64,000 nucleotides of DNA from NCBI GenBank assembly GCA_016858145.1, contig JAEHOE010000177.1, positions 144,191 to 208,190 on the forward strand, read 5' to 3'. Below the pieces are notes generated by a model, which saw nothing but the letters and a program-made list of their open reading frames with translations, had not been told where the DNA came from and did no database searches. Shown here in pieces: positions 32,555 through 45,900 of the stretch; the stretch's first letter is position 1; each line of letters opens with the position of its first letter. The stretch comes from Edaphochlamys debaryana (Eukaryota; Chlorophyta; Chlorophyceae; Chlamydomonadales). Position numbers and translations under genes: made by a program.

Positions 32555-34473
32555 TGAGATGGCGCTCAGATTGTGCTGGGCGTGGCATGCCGTGCATGCC
32601 ATGTGCGTGTCTGGCTCCCCGCCTGCCCCTGGCCCCCGCACGCCCTCCAGCCCCCCAGCCAGCACCAGCAACAAACTCTACAAACGCTAACCAACCCAAG
32701 CTTGGTTGACAGTTGTACCTGTCATAACCGTGCTCGTACAACGGTTACAACCACCTCGTGTGTGTTTCGCTGCCCTGCAATGATCCCCCCTTCTACCCCT
32801 TCCCCCTTCCCCCCGCAGATGGTGAAACACGCTCGGGATCAGGCGTTATCAGGCGAGCAGGCAGCCAGCAGCGCGGGGGAGGCAGCTGGGGTTGCACAGC
32901 AGGCCGACGAGGGTGCGGGCACGGAGGGGGATGAGGCAGAGGCCGTGGAGTCTGGGGGTGAGGTGGACACGCCCCCGGGAGAGGGGGCCGCGGCGCCGGC
33001 TGCTAAAGAGAGGCGGCACCGCGGCCCCAAGCGGGACAAGGACGAGCTGAGGGCCGAGGCGGCAGCCAAGCGTGACAGAACAGCTGTCAAGCACCGCCTG
33101 CGTCTGGCGGCTGTTAAAGCCGCGCATACGGCCGAGGCCACCCATCCCAACTCAGAGTGGGGTCCCGAAGCAGAACGGCTGCTGGGGGAGTGGCTGGCGG
33201 TGAACCCAGACGTGGAGCCACCAAAGAAGCCGGAAGAGCTGTGCCGGCGCTGGGCTGCGCGGCTGGAGCCCAACAGAGGGGCATCTGGGGTCCAGGACGC
33301 GCCACGCTCTGGGGCCCCACGGAAGGTGCCGGAGGCGAAAGCCCTGCTCGCACTAGCAATGGTGCTCGACAAGGCGCCCAGCAGCAAGGAGGCGATGCTG
33401 GCGGTCCCCGAGTTCAAGGATCTCCTGGACAGCTGCAGCGAGGCAAGAGGGGCTGGTCAGGGCGGGTGGAGAAGCAGAAGGGGGCATGGGGCAGCAAGCC
33501 TCAGCATCATCAACAACCACCGGTCGGCAACCGGTGACCAGCTGAGCATCTACACCACGGAGCTGCGGCGGCTCTTCGAGGGCCCGGGCAAGGTCATCAC
33601 GAATGACTGGGTTCGCAACACTACCCACCGGCTCTTTCTGGAGGTGCTGCCGGCAATCATCAAGGCGGAGGGCAACTACCCAGAGAAGAAGCTGCGCTGA
33701 GGCGGGCCTGCGAGCTGGAGGCGGGCCTGCGGGCGAGAGGCGGCGCGCGGGAGGGGACAGGGAGGGAGGGAGGGAGGGATAGTCGAGGGGAGAGAGGGAA
33801 GAGTCGAGCAAGGGAAAGCATGGGCCAGGAAGGTGTACAGGGGGCACAGGACGCTGGAGCAGCTGAGCAAGCACGCATCAGGTTAACTACCTATCATGCT
33901 TATAACGTTTGTATTATTGCGGTGGAGCCAGGCGGGGCACCGCCTCAGAGTGAGGCAAGGGGGGCTTGTCTGGCATGTCGGCCCGCGTGGGATGGACGTG
34001 TCTGAAGCCGTGACGAGGGGGTTAGCAGGGGAAACGCGTGTCACGACTGCTTATACGATATTGCTGCTGGTGGCGAAGTCGGGGGCTGATCCCCCTGGAT
34101 AGCGGATGCGCGATTCCGTTGTGCGGGAGTCGGGGAGTGCGGGACGCGGGGGGAGGCGGGGCCCCGCGTGCCGAACGGTCGCGGTGATGGTCGCCGCGTC
34201 AAGCCGCTTCTAACCGATGCTATGCGCTTATCTGCACACACCTGTAGTCATAACAGAGCGTGGACCCAGGTCGCCAGCTTTATCCAGAGCCCTCCGCGCA
34301 ACGCCATCCTCGATTGCGCTAAGCTGGCGCCGGCTCAGAGCCTTCCGACAAGCCCCTCCGCGCTGCCGGAGACGCACAAGCGAGTTGATGTCACTGAGAC
34401 GTAGCCTGCGAGCTTACGGGCTTCGATCTAGCGAAGCTTTTGCTGCGAAACCGTGACGGGGCCGCTCGGCCTC
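32555..34473 (+). repeat. Module B, copy B5
   Basis: 1919 bp; opens the stretch of three simple A-B pairs (2722 bp period). Confidence 0.9.
32819..33700 (+). CDS. Module B protein, copy B5 (Glu119 variant)
   Basis: Intact frame, same as copy B4. Confidence 0.5.
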   Translation: MVKHARDQALSGEQAASSAGEAAGVAQQADEGAGTEGDEAEAVESGGEVDTPPGEGAAAPAAKERRHRGPKRDKDELRAEAAAKRDRTAVKHRLRLAAVKAAHTAEATHPNSEWGPEAERLLGEWLAVNPDVEPPKKPEELCRRWAARLEPNRGASGVQDAPRSGAPRKVPEAKALLALAMVLDKAPSSKEAMLAVPEFKDLLDSCSEARGAGQGGWRSRRGHGAASLSIINNHRSATGDQLSIYTTELRRLFEGPGKVITNDWVRNTTHRLFLEVLPAIIKAEGNYPEKKLR

Positions 34474-35276
34474 ACTGCCTCCTAAAAGTCGTCGGAAACT
34501 TGGCTTTGCGGCTCGAGCCGTCTGTCGCGGCGCCGTGCTTAAAATGCGCTGTAGCTTGAGGGCTGAACACCACGTCTTCTATTGAGTAGGAAGGTAAGCT
34601 TGTGTGAGCGAGTGCGCGGAGTGGAAGCCTTAGGCCGACAGCGAGACGGCGCGCTCTGATGCGTGCCGGGGTCCACCGACGTGCCTACCCCATGCCGCAG
34701 CGCCCATGCCGCCCCTAAGAAATGCTTACCCCCCGCAGTCCCCCCCGCGCACCAAGCAAGCTTACAGAGTCCCTGTGCATATGGGGGGAGCATGACAGGG
34801 GCTGGAGGCGGGGTGGGGAAAACCCTTGCCTTCCCCCTGCGGGCACGGTACCAGCACACACCCTCACCACAGGATGCGCCCCCTCGGGCTCCGCAGCGCC
34901 CCCCGCGGCCACTCGCTTAAGGGCGATGGACGTGGGGCTTACAGGAGGTTGTGCTGCCAGGGAACTGTGTACGCCCAAGAGCGCGGGACTGGGCAAGGCC
35001 GGCCACACCATGAGCGCGCCTTCCCAAGCGACCAGCCCAAGCCAGTAGAGCATTGCCTCGCCTTTTGTACGAACGACACGCTGTGCAGTCCCTAGGTGCC
35101 GACCCTGGCTGTGCGAGCAAACGTACGGCAAACCTGTCTGGGCGCTAGAGGCCACGGCTGCAAGGTTTGAGCGGCTCATGCTGTAGGGAAGATGCAATTT
35201 TGATGCTTGGAAGACAAACGGGGCCCGCGCAGCGACTGCGAGGGTGCTCAAGTTTCCGAAGACTTTTAGGCGGTAG
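34474..35276 (+). mobile_element. Module A, copy A4
   Basis: 803 bp between B5 and B6. Confidence 0.75.
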
Positions 35277-37195
35277 TGAGATGGCGCTCAGATTGTGCTG
35301 GGCGTGGCATGCCGTGCATGCCATGTGCGTGTCTGGCTCCCCGCCTGCCCCTGGCCCCCGCACGCCCTCCAGCCCCCCAGCCAGCACCAGCAACAAACTC
35401 TACAAACGCTAACCAACCCAAGCTTGGTTGACAGTTGTACCTGTCATAACCGTGCTCGTACAACGGTTACAACCACCTCGTGTGTGTTTCGCTGCCCTGC
35501 AATGATCCCCCCTTCTACCCCTTCCCCCTTCCCCCCGCAGATGGTGAAACACGCTCGGGATCAGGCGTTATCAGGCGAGCAGGCAGCCAGCAGCGCGGGG
35601 GAGGCAGCTGGGGTTGCACAGCAGGCCGACGAGGGTGCGGGCACGGAGGGGGATGAGGCAGAGGCCGTGGAGTCTGGGGGTGAGGTGGACACGCCCCCGG
35701 GAGAGGGGGCCGCGGCGCCGGCTGCTAAAGAGAGGCGGCACCGCGGCCCCAAGCGGGACAAGGACGAGCTGAGGGCCGAGGCGGCAGCCAAGCGTGACAG
35801 AACAGCTGTCAAGCACCGCCTGCGTCTGGCGGCTGTTAAAGCCGCGCATACGGCCGAGGCCACCCATCCCAACTCAGAGTGGGGTCCCGAAGCAGAACGG
35901 CTGCTGGGGGAGTGGCTGGCGGTGAACCCAGACGTGGAGCCACCAAAGAAGCCGGAAGAGCTGTGCCGGCGCTGGGCTGCGCGGCTGGAGCCCAACAGAG
36001 GGGCATCTGGGGTCCAGGACGCGCCACGCTCTGGGGCCCCACGGAAGGTGCCGGAGGCGAAAGCCCTGCTCGCACTAGCAATGGTGCTCGACAAGGCGCC
36101 CAGCAGCAAGGAGGCGATGCTGGCGGTCCCCGAGTTCAAGGATCTCCTGGACAGCTGCAGCGAGGCAAGAGGGGCTGGTCAGGGCGGGTGGAGAAGCAGA
36201 AGGGGGCATGGGGCAGCAAGCCTCAGCATCATCAACAACCACCGGTCGGCAACCGGTGACCAGCTGAGCATCTACACCACGGAGCTGCGGCGGCTCTTCG
36301 AGGGCCCGGGCAAGGTCATCACGAATGACTGGGTTCGCAACACTACCCACCGGCTCTTTCTGGAGGTGCTGCCGGCAATCATCAAGGCGGAGGGCAACTA
36401 CCCAGAGAAGAAGCTGCGCTGAGGCGGGCCTGCGAGCTGGAGGCGGGCCTGCGGGCGAGAGGCGGCGCGCGGGAGGGGACAGGGAGGGAGGGAGGGAGGG
36501 ATAGTCGAGGGGAGAGAGGGAAGAGTCGAGCAAGGGAAAGCATGGGCCAGGAAGGTGTACAGGGGGCACAGGACGCTGGAGCAGCTGAGCAAGCACGCAT
36601 CAGGTTAACTACCTATCATGCTTATAACGTTTGTATTATTGCGGTGGAGCCAGGCGGGGCACCGCCTCAGAGTGAGGCAAGGGGGGCTTGTCTGGCATGT
36701 CGGCCCGCGTGGGATGGACGTGTCTGAAGCCGTGACGAGGGGGTTAGCAGGGGAAACGCGTGTCACGACTGCTTATACGATATTGCTGCTGGTGGCGAAG
36801 TCGGGGGCTGATCCCCCTGGATAGCGGATGCGCGATTCCGTTGTGCGGGAGTCGGGGAGTGCGGGACGCGGGGGGAGGCGGGGCCCCGCGTGCCGAACGG
36901 TCGCGGTGATGGTCGCCGCGTCAAGCCGCTTCTAACCGATGCTATGCGCTTATCTGCACACACCTGTAGTCATAACAGAGCGTGGACCCAGGTCGCCAGC
37001 TTTATCCAGAGCCCTCCGCGCAACGCCATCCTCGATTGCGCTAAGCTGGCGCCGGCTCAGAGCCTTCCGACAAGCCCCTCCGCGCTGCCGGAGACGCACA
37101 AGCGAGTTGATGTCACTGAGACGTAGCCTGCGAGCTTACGGGCTTCGATCTAGCGAAGCTTTTGCTGCGAAACCGTGACGGGGCCGCTCGGCCTC
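35277..37195 (+). repeat. Module B, copy B6
   Basis: 1919 bp, followed by A5. Confidence 0.9.
35541..36422 (+). CDS. Module B protein, copy B6 (Glu119 variant)
   Basis: Intact frame, same as copy B4. Confidence 0.5.
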   Translation: MVKHARDQALSGEQAASSAGEAAGVAQQADEGAGTEGDEAEAVESGGEVDTPPGEGAAAPAAKERRHRGPKRDKDELRAEAAAKRDRTAVKHRLRLAAVKAAHTAEATHPNSEWGPEAERLLGEWLAVNPDVEPPKKPEELCRRWAARLEPNRGASGVQDAPRSGAPRKVPEAKALLALAMVLDKAPSSKEAMLAVPEFKDLLDSCSEARGAGQGGWRSRRGHGAASLSIINNHRSATGDQLSIYTTELRRLFEGPGKVITNDWVRNTTHRLFLEVLPAIIKAEGNYPEKKLR

Positions 37196-37999
37196 ACTGC
37201 CTCCTAAAAGTCGTCGGAAACTTGGCTTTGCGGCTCGAGCCGTCTGTCGCGGCGCCGTGCTTAAAATGCGCTGTAGCTTGAGGGCCTGAACACCACGTCT
37301 TCTATTGAGTAGGAAGGTAAGCTTGTGTGAGCGAGTGCGCGGAGTGGAAGCCTTAGGCCGACAGCGAGACGGCGCGCTCTGATGCGTGCCGGGGTCCACC
37401 GACGTGCCTACCCCATGCCGCAGCGCCCATGCCGCCCCTAAGAAATGCTTACCCCCCGCAGTCCCCCCCGCGCACCAAGCAAGCTTACAGAGTCCCTGTG
37501 CATATGGGGGAGCATGACAGGGGCTGGAGGCGGGGTGGGGGAAAACCCTTGCCTTCCCCCTGCGGGCACGGTACCAGCACACACCCTCACCACAGGATGC
37601 GCCCCCTCGGGCTCCGCAGCGCCCCCCGCGGCCACTCGCTTAAGGGCGATGGACGTGGGGCTTACAGGAGGTTGTGCTGCCAGGGAACTGTGTACGCCCA
37701 AGAGCGCGGGACTGGGCAAGGCCGGCCACACCATGAGCGCGCCTTCCCAAGCGACCAGCCCAAGCCAGTAGAGCATTGCCTCGCCTTTTGTACGAACGAC
37801 ACGCTGTGCAGTCCCTAGGTGCCGACCCTGGCTGTGCGAGCAAACGTACGGCAAACCTGTCTGGGCGCTAGAGGCCACGGCTGCAAGGTTTGAGCGGCTC
37901 ATGCTGTAGGGAAGATGCAATTTTGATGCTTGGAAGACAAACGGGGCCCGCGCAGCGACTGCGAGGGTGCTCAAGTTTCCGAAGACTTTTAGGCGGTAG
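37196..37999 (+). mobile_element. Module A, copy A5 (with indels)
   Basis: 804 bp. It differs from its neighbours by an extra C near 37286, a missing G near 37506 and an extra G near 37540, all in or beside short homopolymers. Confidence 0.7.
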
Positions 38000-39920
38000 T
38001 GAGATGGCGCTCAGATTGTGCTGGGCGTGGCATGCCGTGCATGCCATGTGCGTGTCTGGCTCCCCGCCTGCCCCTGGCCCCCGCACGCCCTCCAGCCCCC
38101 CAGCCAGCACCAGCAACAAACTCTACAAACGCTAACCAACCCAAGCTTGGTTGACAGTTGTACCTGTCATAACCGTGCTCGTACAACGGTTACAACCACC
38201 TCGTGTGTGTTTCGCTGCCCTGCAATGATCCCCCCTTCTACCCCTTCCCCCTTCCCCCCGCAGATGGTGAAACACGCTCGGGATCAGGCGTTATCAGGCG
38301 AGCAGGCAGCCAGCAGCGCGGGGGAGGCAGCTGGGGTTGCACAGCAGGCCGACGAGGGTGCGGGCACGGAGGGGGATGAGGCAGAGGCCGTGGAGTCTGG
38401 GGGTGAGGTGGACACGCCCCGGGAGAGGGGGCCGCGGCGCCGGCTGCTAAAGAGAGGCGGCACCGCGGCCCCAAGCGGGACAAGGACGAGCTGAGGGCCG
38501 AGGCGGCAGCCAAGCGTGACAGAACAGCTGTCAAGCACCGCCTGCGTCTGGCGGCTGTTAAAGCCGCGCATACGGCCGAGGCCACCCATCCCAACTCAGA
38601 GTGGGGTCCCGAAGCAGAACGGCTGCTGGGGGAGTGGCTGGCGGTGAACCCAGACGTGGAGCCACCAAAGAAGCCGGAAGAGCTGTGCCGGCGCTGGGCT
38701 GCGCGGCTGGAGCCCAACAGAGGGGCATCTGGGGTCCAGGACGCGCCACGCTCTGGGGCCCCACGGAAGGTGCCGGAGGCGAAAGCCCTGCTCGCACTAG
38801 CAATGGTGCTCGACAAGGCGCCCAGCAGCAAGGAGGCGATGCTGGCGGTCCCCGAGTTCAAGGATCTCCTGGACAGCTGCAGCGAGGCAAGAGGGGCTGG
38901 TCAGGGCGGGTGGAGAAGCAGAAGGGGGCATGGGGCAGCAAGCCTCAGCATCATCAACAACCACCGGTCGGCAACCGGTGACCAGCTGAGCATCTACACC
39001 ACGGAGCTGCGGCGGCTCTTCGAGGGCCCGGGCAAGGTCATCACGAATGACTGGGTTCGCAACACTACCCACCGGCTCTTTCTGGAGGTGCTGCCGGCAA
39101 TCATCAAGGCGGAGGGCAACTACCCAGAGAAGAAGCTGCGCTGAGGCGGGCCTGCGAGCTGGAGGCGGGCCTGCGGGCGAGAGGCGGCGCGCGGGAGGGG
39201 ACAGGGAGGGAGGGAGGGAGGGATAGTCGAGGGGAGAGAGGGAAGAGTCGAGCAAGGGAAAGCATGGGCCAGGAAGGTGTACAGGGGGCACAGGACGCTG
39301 GAGCAGCTGAGCAAGCACGCATCAGGTTAACTACCTATCATGCTTATAACGTTTGTATTATTGCGGTGGAGCCCAGGCGGGGCACCGCCTCAGAGTGAGG
39401 CAAGGGGGGCTTGTCTGGCATGTCGGCCCCGCGTGGGATGGACGTGTCTGAAGCCGTGACGAGGGGGTTAGCAGGGGAAACGCGTGTCACGACTGCTTAT
39501 ACGATATTGCTGCTGGTGGCGAAGTCGGGGGCTGATCCCCCTGGATAGCGGATGCGCGATTCCGTTGTGCGGGAGTCGGGGAGTGCGGGACGCGGGGGGA
39601 GGCGGGGCCCCGCGTGCCGAACGGTCGCGGTGATGGTCGCCGCGTCAAGCCGCTTCTAACCGATGCTATGCGCTTATCTGCACACACCTGTAGTCATAAC
39701 AGAGCGTGGACCCAGGTCGCCAGCTTTATCCAGAGCCCTCCGCGCAACGCCATCCTCGATTTGCGCTAAGCTGGCGCCGGCTCAGAGCCTTCCGACAAGC
39801 CCCTCCGCGCTGCCGGAGACGCACAAGCGAGTTGATGTCACTGAGACGTAGCCTGCGAGCTTACGGGCTTCGATCTAGCGAAGCTTTTGCTGCGAAACCG
39901 TGACGGGGCCGCTCGGCCTC
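38000..39920 (+). repeat. Module B, copy B7 (with indels)
   Basis: 1921 bp. Loses one C near 38418 and gains single bases near 39372, 39430 and 39760. It is the last B before the long pure-A run. Confidence 0.85.
38264..39144 (+). pseudogene. Module B protein, copy B7, frameshifted
   Basis: A missing C in the CCCCC run near 38418 shifts the frame after about residue 51 and leads to an early stop near 38494. The rest, from Ala/Glu119 (Glu version) to the normal stop, is intact in its own frame. Either a real mutation or a consensus error at a homopolymer. Confidence 0.6.
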
Positions 39921-42900
39921 ACTGCCTCCTAAAGTCGTCGGAAACTTGGCTTTGCGGCTCGAGCCGTCTGTCGCGGCGCCGTGCTTAAAATGCGCTGTAG
40001 CTTGAGGGCTGAACACCACGTCTTCTATTGAGTAGGAAGGTAAGCTTGTGTGAGCGAGTGCGCGGAGTGGAAGCCTTAGGCCGACAGCGAGACGGCGCGC
40101 TCTGATGCGTGCCGGGGTCCACCGACGTGCCTACCCCATGCCGCAGCGCCCATGCCGCCCCTAAGAAATGCTTACCCCCCGCAGTCCCCCCCGCGCACCA
40201 AGCAAGCTTACAGAGTCCCTGTGCATATGGGGGGAGCATGACAGGGGCTGGAGGCGGGGTGGGGAAAACCCTTGCCTTCCCCCTGCGGGCACGGTACCAG
40301 CACACACCCTCACCACAGGATGCGCCCCCTCGGGCTCCGCAGCGCCCCCCGCGGCCACTCGCTTAAGGGCGATGGACGTGGGGCTTACAGGAGGTTGTGC
40401 TGCCAGGGAACTGTGTACGCCCAAGAGCGCGGGACTGGGCAAGGCCGGCCACACCATGAGCGCGCCTTCCCAAGCGACCAGCCCAAGCCAGTAGAGCATT
40501 GCCTCGCCTTTTGTACGAACGACACGCTGTGCAGTCCCTAGGTGCCGACCCTGGCTGTGCGAGCAAACGTACGGCAAACCTGTCTGGGCGCTAGAGGCCA
40601 CGGCTGCAAGGTTTGAGCGGCTCATGCTGTAGGGAAGATGCAATTTTGATGCTTGGAAGACAAACGGGGCCCGCGCAGCGACTGCGAGGGTGCTCAAGTT
40701 TCCGAAGACTTTAGGCGGTAGTGACTGCCTCCTAAAAGTCGTCGGAAACTTGGCTTTGCGGCTCGAGCCGTCTGTCGCGGCGCCGTGCTTAAAATGCGCT
40801 GTAGCTTGAGGGCTGAACACCACGTCTTCTATTGAGTAGGAAGGTAAGCTTGTGTGAGCGAGTGCGCGGAGTGGAAGCCTTAGGCCGACAGCGAGACGGC
40901 GCGCTCTGATGCGTGCCGGGGTCCACCGACGTGCCTACCCCATGCCGCAGCGCCCATGCCGCCCCTAAGAAATGCTTACCCCCCGCAGTCCCCCCCGCGC
41001 ACCAAGCAAGCTTACAGAGTCCCTGTGCATATGGGGGGAGCATGACAGGGGCTGGAGGCGGGGTGGGGAAAACCCTTGCCTTCCCCCTGCGGGCACGGTA
41101 CCAGCACACACCCTCACCACAGGATGCGCCCCCTCGGGCTCCGCAGCGCCCCCCGCGGCCACTCGCTTAAGGGCGATGGACGTGGGGCTTACAGGAGGTT
41201 GTGCTGCCAGGGAACTGTGTACGCCCAAGAGCGCGGGACTGGGCAAGGCCGGCCACACCATGAGCGCGCCTTCCCAAGCGACCAGCCCAAGCCAGTAGAG
41301 CATTGCCTCGCCTTTTGTACGAACGACACGCTGTGCAGTCCCTAGGTGCCGACCCTGGCTGTGCGAGCAAACGTACGGCAAACCTGTCTGGGCGCTAGAG
41401 GCCACGGCTGCAAGGTTTGAGCGGCTCATGCTGTAGGGAAGATGCAATTTTGATGCTTGGAAGACAAACGGGGCCCGCGCAGCGACTGCGAGGGTGCTCA
41501 AGTTTCCGAAGACTTTTAGGCGGTAGTGACTGCCTCCTAAAAGTCGTCGGAAACTTGGCTTTGCGGCTCGAGCCGTCTGTCGCGGCGCCGTGCTTAAAAT
41601 GCGCTGTAGCTTGAGGGCTGAACACCACGTCTTCTATTGAGTAGGAAGGTAAGCTTGTGTGAGCGAGTGCGCGGAGTGGAAGCCTTAGGCCGACAGCGAG
41701 ACGGCGCGCTCTGATGCGTGCCGGGGTCCACCGACGTGCCTACCCCATGCCGCAGCGCCCATGCCGCCCCTAAGAAATGCTTACCCCCCGCAGTCCCCCC
41801 CGCGCACCAAGCAAGCTTACAGAGTCCCTGTGCATATGGGGGGAGCATGACAGGGGCTGGAGGCGGGGTGGGGAAAACCCTTGCCTTCCCCCTGCGGGCA
41901 CGGTACCAGCACACACCCTCACCACAGGATGCGCCCCCTCGGGCTCCGCAGCGCCCCCCGCGGCCACTCGCTTAAGGGCGATGGACGTGGGGCTTACAGG
42001 AGGTTGTGCTGCCAGGGAACTGTGTACGCCCAAGAGCGCGGGACTGGGCAAGGCCGGCCACACCATGAGCGCGCCTTCCCAAGCGACCAGCCCAAGCCAG
42101 TAGAGCATTGCCTCGCCTTTTGTACGAACGACACGCTGTGCAGTCCCTAGGTGCCGACCCTGGCTGTGCGAGCAAACGTACGGCAAACCTGTCTGGGCGC
42201 TAGAGGCCACGGCTGCAAGGTTTTGAGCGGCTCATGCTGTAGGGAAGATGCAATTTTGATGCTTGGAAGACAAACGGGGCCCGCGCAGCGACTGCGAGGG
42301 TGCTCAAGTTTCCGAAGACTTTTAGGCGGTAGTGACTGCCTCCTAAAAGTCGTCGGAAACTTGGCTTTGCGGCTCGAGCCGTCTGTCGCGGCGCCGTGCT
42401 TAAAATGCGCTGTAGCTTGAGGGCTGAACACCACGTCTTCTATTGAGTAGGAAGGTAAGCTTGTGTGAGCGAGTGCGCGGAGTGGAAGCCTTAGGCCGAC
42501 AGCGAGACGGCGCGCTCTGATGCGTGCCGGGGTCCACCGACGTGCCTACCCCATGCCGCAGCGCCCATGCCGCCCCTAAGAAATGCTTACCCCCCGCAGT
42601 CCCCCCGCGCACCAAGCAAGCTTACAGAGTCCCTGTGCATATGGGGGGAGCATGACAGGGGCTGGAGGCGGGGTGGGGAAAACCCTTGCCTTCCCCCTGC
42701 GGGCACGGTACCAGCACACACCCTCACCACAGGATGCGCCCCCTCGGGCTCCGCAGCGCCCCCCGCGGCCACTCGCTTAAGGGCGATGGACGTGGGGCTT
42801 ACAGGAGGTTGTGCTGCCAGGGAACTGTGTACGCCCAAGAGCGCGGGACTGGGCAAGGCCGGCCACACCATGAGCGCGCCTTCCCAAGCGACCAGCCCAA

Positions 42901-45900
42901 GCCAGTAGAGCATTGCCTCGCCTTTTGTACGAACGACACGCTGTGCAGTCCCTAGGTGCCGACCCTGGCTGTGCGAGCAAACGTACGGCAAACCTGTCTG
43001 GGCGCTAGAGGCCACGGCTGCAAGGTTTGAGCGGCTCATGCTGTAGGGAAGATGCAATTTTGATGCTTGGAAGACAAACGGGGCCCGCGCAGCGACTGCG
43101 AGGGTGCTCAAGTTTCCGAAGACTTTTAGGCGGTAGTGACTGCCTCCTAAAAGTCGTCGGAAACTTGGCTTTGCGGCTCGAGCCGTCTGTCGCGGCGCCG
43201 TGCTTAAAATGCGCTGTAGCTTGAGGGCTGAACACCACGTCTTCTATTGAGTAGGAAGGTAAGCTTGTGTGAGCGAGTGCGCGGAGTGGAAGCCTTAGGC
43301 CGACAGCGAGACGGCGCGCTCTGATGCGTGCCGGGGTCCACCGACGTGCCTACCCCATGCCGCAGCGCCCATGCCGCCCCTAAGAAATGCTTACCCCCCG
43401 CAGTCCCCCCCGCGCACCAAGCAAGCTTACAGAGTCCCTGTGCATATGGGGGGAGCATGACAGGGGCTGGAGGCGGGGTGGGGAAAACCCTTGCCTTCCC
43501 CCTGCGGGCACGGTACCAGCACACACCCTCACCACAGGATGCGCCCCCTCGGGCTCCGCAGCGCCCCCCGCGGCCACTCGCTTAAGGGCGATGGACGTGG
43601 GGCTTACAGGAGGTTGTGCTGCCAGGGAACTGTGTACGCCCAAGAGCGCGGGACTGGGCAAGGCCGGCCACACCATGAGCGCGCCTTCCCAAGCGACCAG
43701 CCCAAGCCAGTAGAGCATTGCCTCGCCTTTTGTACGAACGACACGCTGTGCAGTCCCTAGGTGCCGACCCTGGCTGTGCGAGCAAACGTACGGCAAACCT
43801 GTCTGGGCGCTAGAGGCCACGGCTGCAAGGTTTGAGCGGCTCATGCTGTAGGGAAGATGCAATTTTGATGCTTGGAAGACAAACGGGGCCCGCGCAGCGA
43901 CTGCGAGGGTGCTCAAGTTTCCGAAGACTTTTAGGCGGTAGTGACTGCCTCCTAAAAGTCGTCGGAAACTTGGCTTTGCGGCTCGAGCCGTCTGTCGCGG
44001 CGCCGTGCTTAAAATGCGCTGTAGCTTGAGGGCTGAACACCACGTCTTCTATTGAGTAGGAAGGTAAGCTTGTGTGAGCGAGTGCGCGGAGTGGAAGCCT
44101 TAGGCCGACAGCGAGACGGCGCGCTCTGATGCGTGCCGGGGTCCACCGACGTGCCTACCCCATGCCGCAGCGCCCATGCCGCCCCTAAGAAATGCTTACC
44201 CCCCGCAGTCCCCCCCGCGCACCAAGCAAGCTTACAGAGTCCCTGTGCATATGGGGGGAGCATGACAGGGGCTGGAGGCGGGGTGGGGAAAACCCTTGCC
44301 TTCCCCCTGCGGGCACGGTACCAGCACACACCCTCACCACAGGATGCGCCCCCTCGGGCTCCGCAGCGCCCCCCGCGGCCACTCGCTTAAGGGCGATGGA
44401 CGTGGGGCTTACAGGAGGTTGTGCTGCCAGGGAACTGTGTACGCCCAAGAGCGCGGGACTGGGCAAGGCCGGCCACACCATGAGCGCGCCTTCCCAAGCG
44501 ACCAGCCCAAGCCAGTAGAGCATTGCCTCGCCTTTTGTACGAACGACACGCTGTGCAGTCCCTAGGTGCCGACCCTGGCTGTGCGAGCAAACGTACGGCA
44601 AACCTGTCTGGGCGCTAGAGGCCACGGCTGCAAGGTTTGAGCGGCTCATGCTGTAGGGAAGATGCAATTTTGATGCTTGGAAGACAAACGGGGCCCGCGC
44701 AGCGACTGCGAGGGTGCTCAAGTTTCCGAAGACTTTTAGGCGGTAGTGACTGCCTCCTAAAAGTCGTCGGAAACTTGGCTTTGCGGCTCGAGCCGTCTGT
44801 CGCGGCGCCGTGCTTAAAATGCGCTGTAGCTTGAGGGCTGAACACCACGTCTTCTATTGAGTAGGAAGGTAAGCTTGTGTGAGCGAGTGCGCGGAGTGGA
44901 AGCCTTAGGCCGACAGCGAGACGGCGCGCTCTGATGCGTGCCGGGGTCCACCGACGTGCCTACCCCATGCCGCAGCGCCCATGCCGCCCCTAAGAAATGC
45001 TTACCCCCCGCAGTCCCCCCCGCGCACCAAGCAAGCTTACAGAGTCCCTGTGCATATGGGGGGAGCATGACAGGGGCTGGAGGCGGGGTGGGGAAAACCC
45101 TTGCCTTCCCCCTGCGGGCACGGTACCAGCACACACCCTCACCACAGGATGCGCCCCCTCGGGCTCCGCAGCGCCCCCCGCGGCCACTCGCTTAAGGGCG
45201 ATGGACGTGGGGCTTACAGGAGGTTGTGCTGCCAGGGAACTGTGTACGCCCAAGAGCGCGGGACTGGGCAAGGCCGGCCACACCATGAGCGCGCCTTCCC
45301 AAGCGACCAGCCCAAGCCAGTAGAGCATTGCCTCGCCTTTTGTACGAACGACACGCTGTGCAGTCCCTAGGTGCCGACCCTGGCTGTGCGAGCAAACGTA
45401 CGGCAAACCTGTCTGGGCGCTAGAGGCCACGGCTGCAAGGTTTGAGCGGCTCATGCTGTAGGGAAGATGCAATTTTGATGCTTGGAAGACAAACGGGGCC
45501 CGCGCAGCGACTGCGAGGGTGCTCAAGTTTCCGAAGACTTTTAGGCGGTAGTGACTGCCTCCTAAAAGTCGTCGGAAACTTGGCTTTGCGGCTCGAGCCG
45601 TCTGTCGCGGCGCCGTGCTTAAAATGCGCTGTAGCTTGAGGGCTGAACACCACGTCTTCTATTGAGTAGGAAGGTAAGCTTGTGTGAGCGAGTGCGCGGA
45701 GTGGAAGCCTTAGGCCGACAGCGAGACGGCGCGCTCTGATGCGTGCCGGGGTCCACCGACGTGCCTACCCCATGCCGCAGCGCCCATGCCGCCCCTAAGA
45801 AATGCTTACCCCCCGCAGTCCCCCCCGCGCACCAAGCAAGCTTACAGAGTCCCTGTGCATATGGGGGGAGCATGACAGGGGCTGGAGGCGGGGTGGGGAA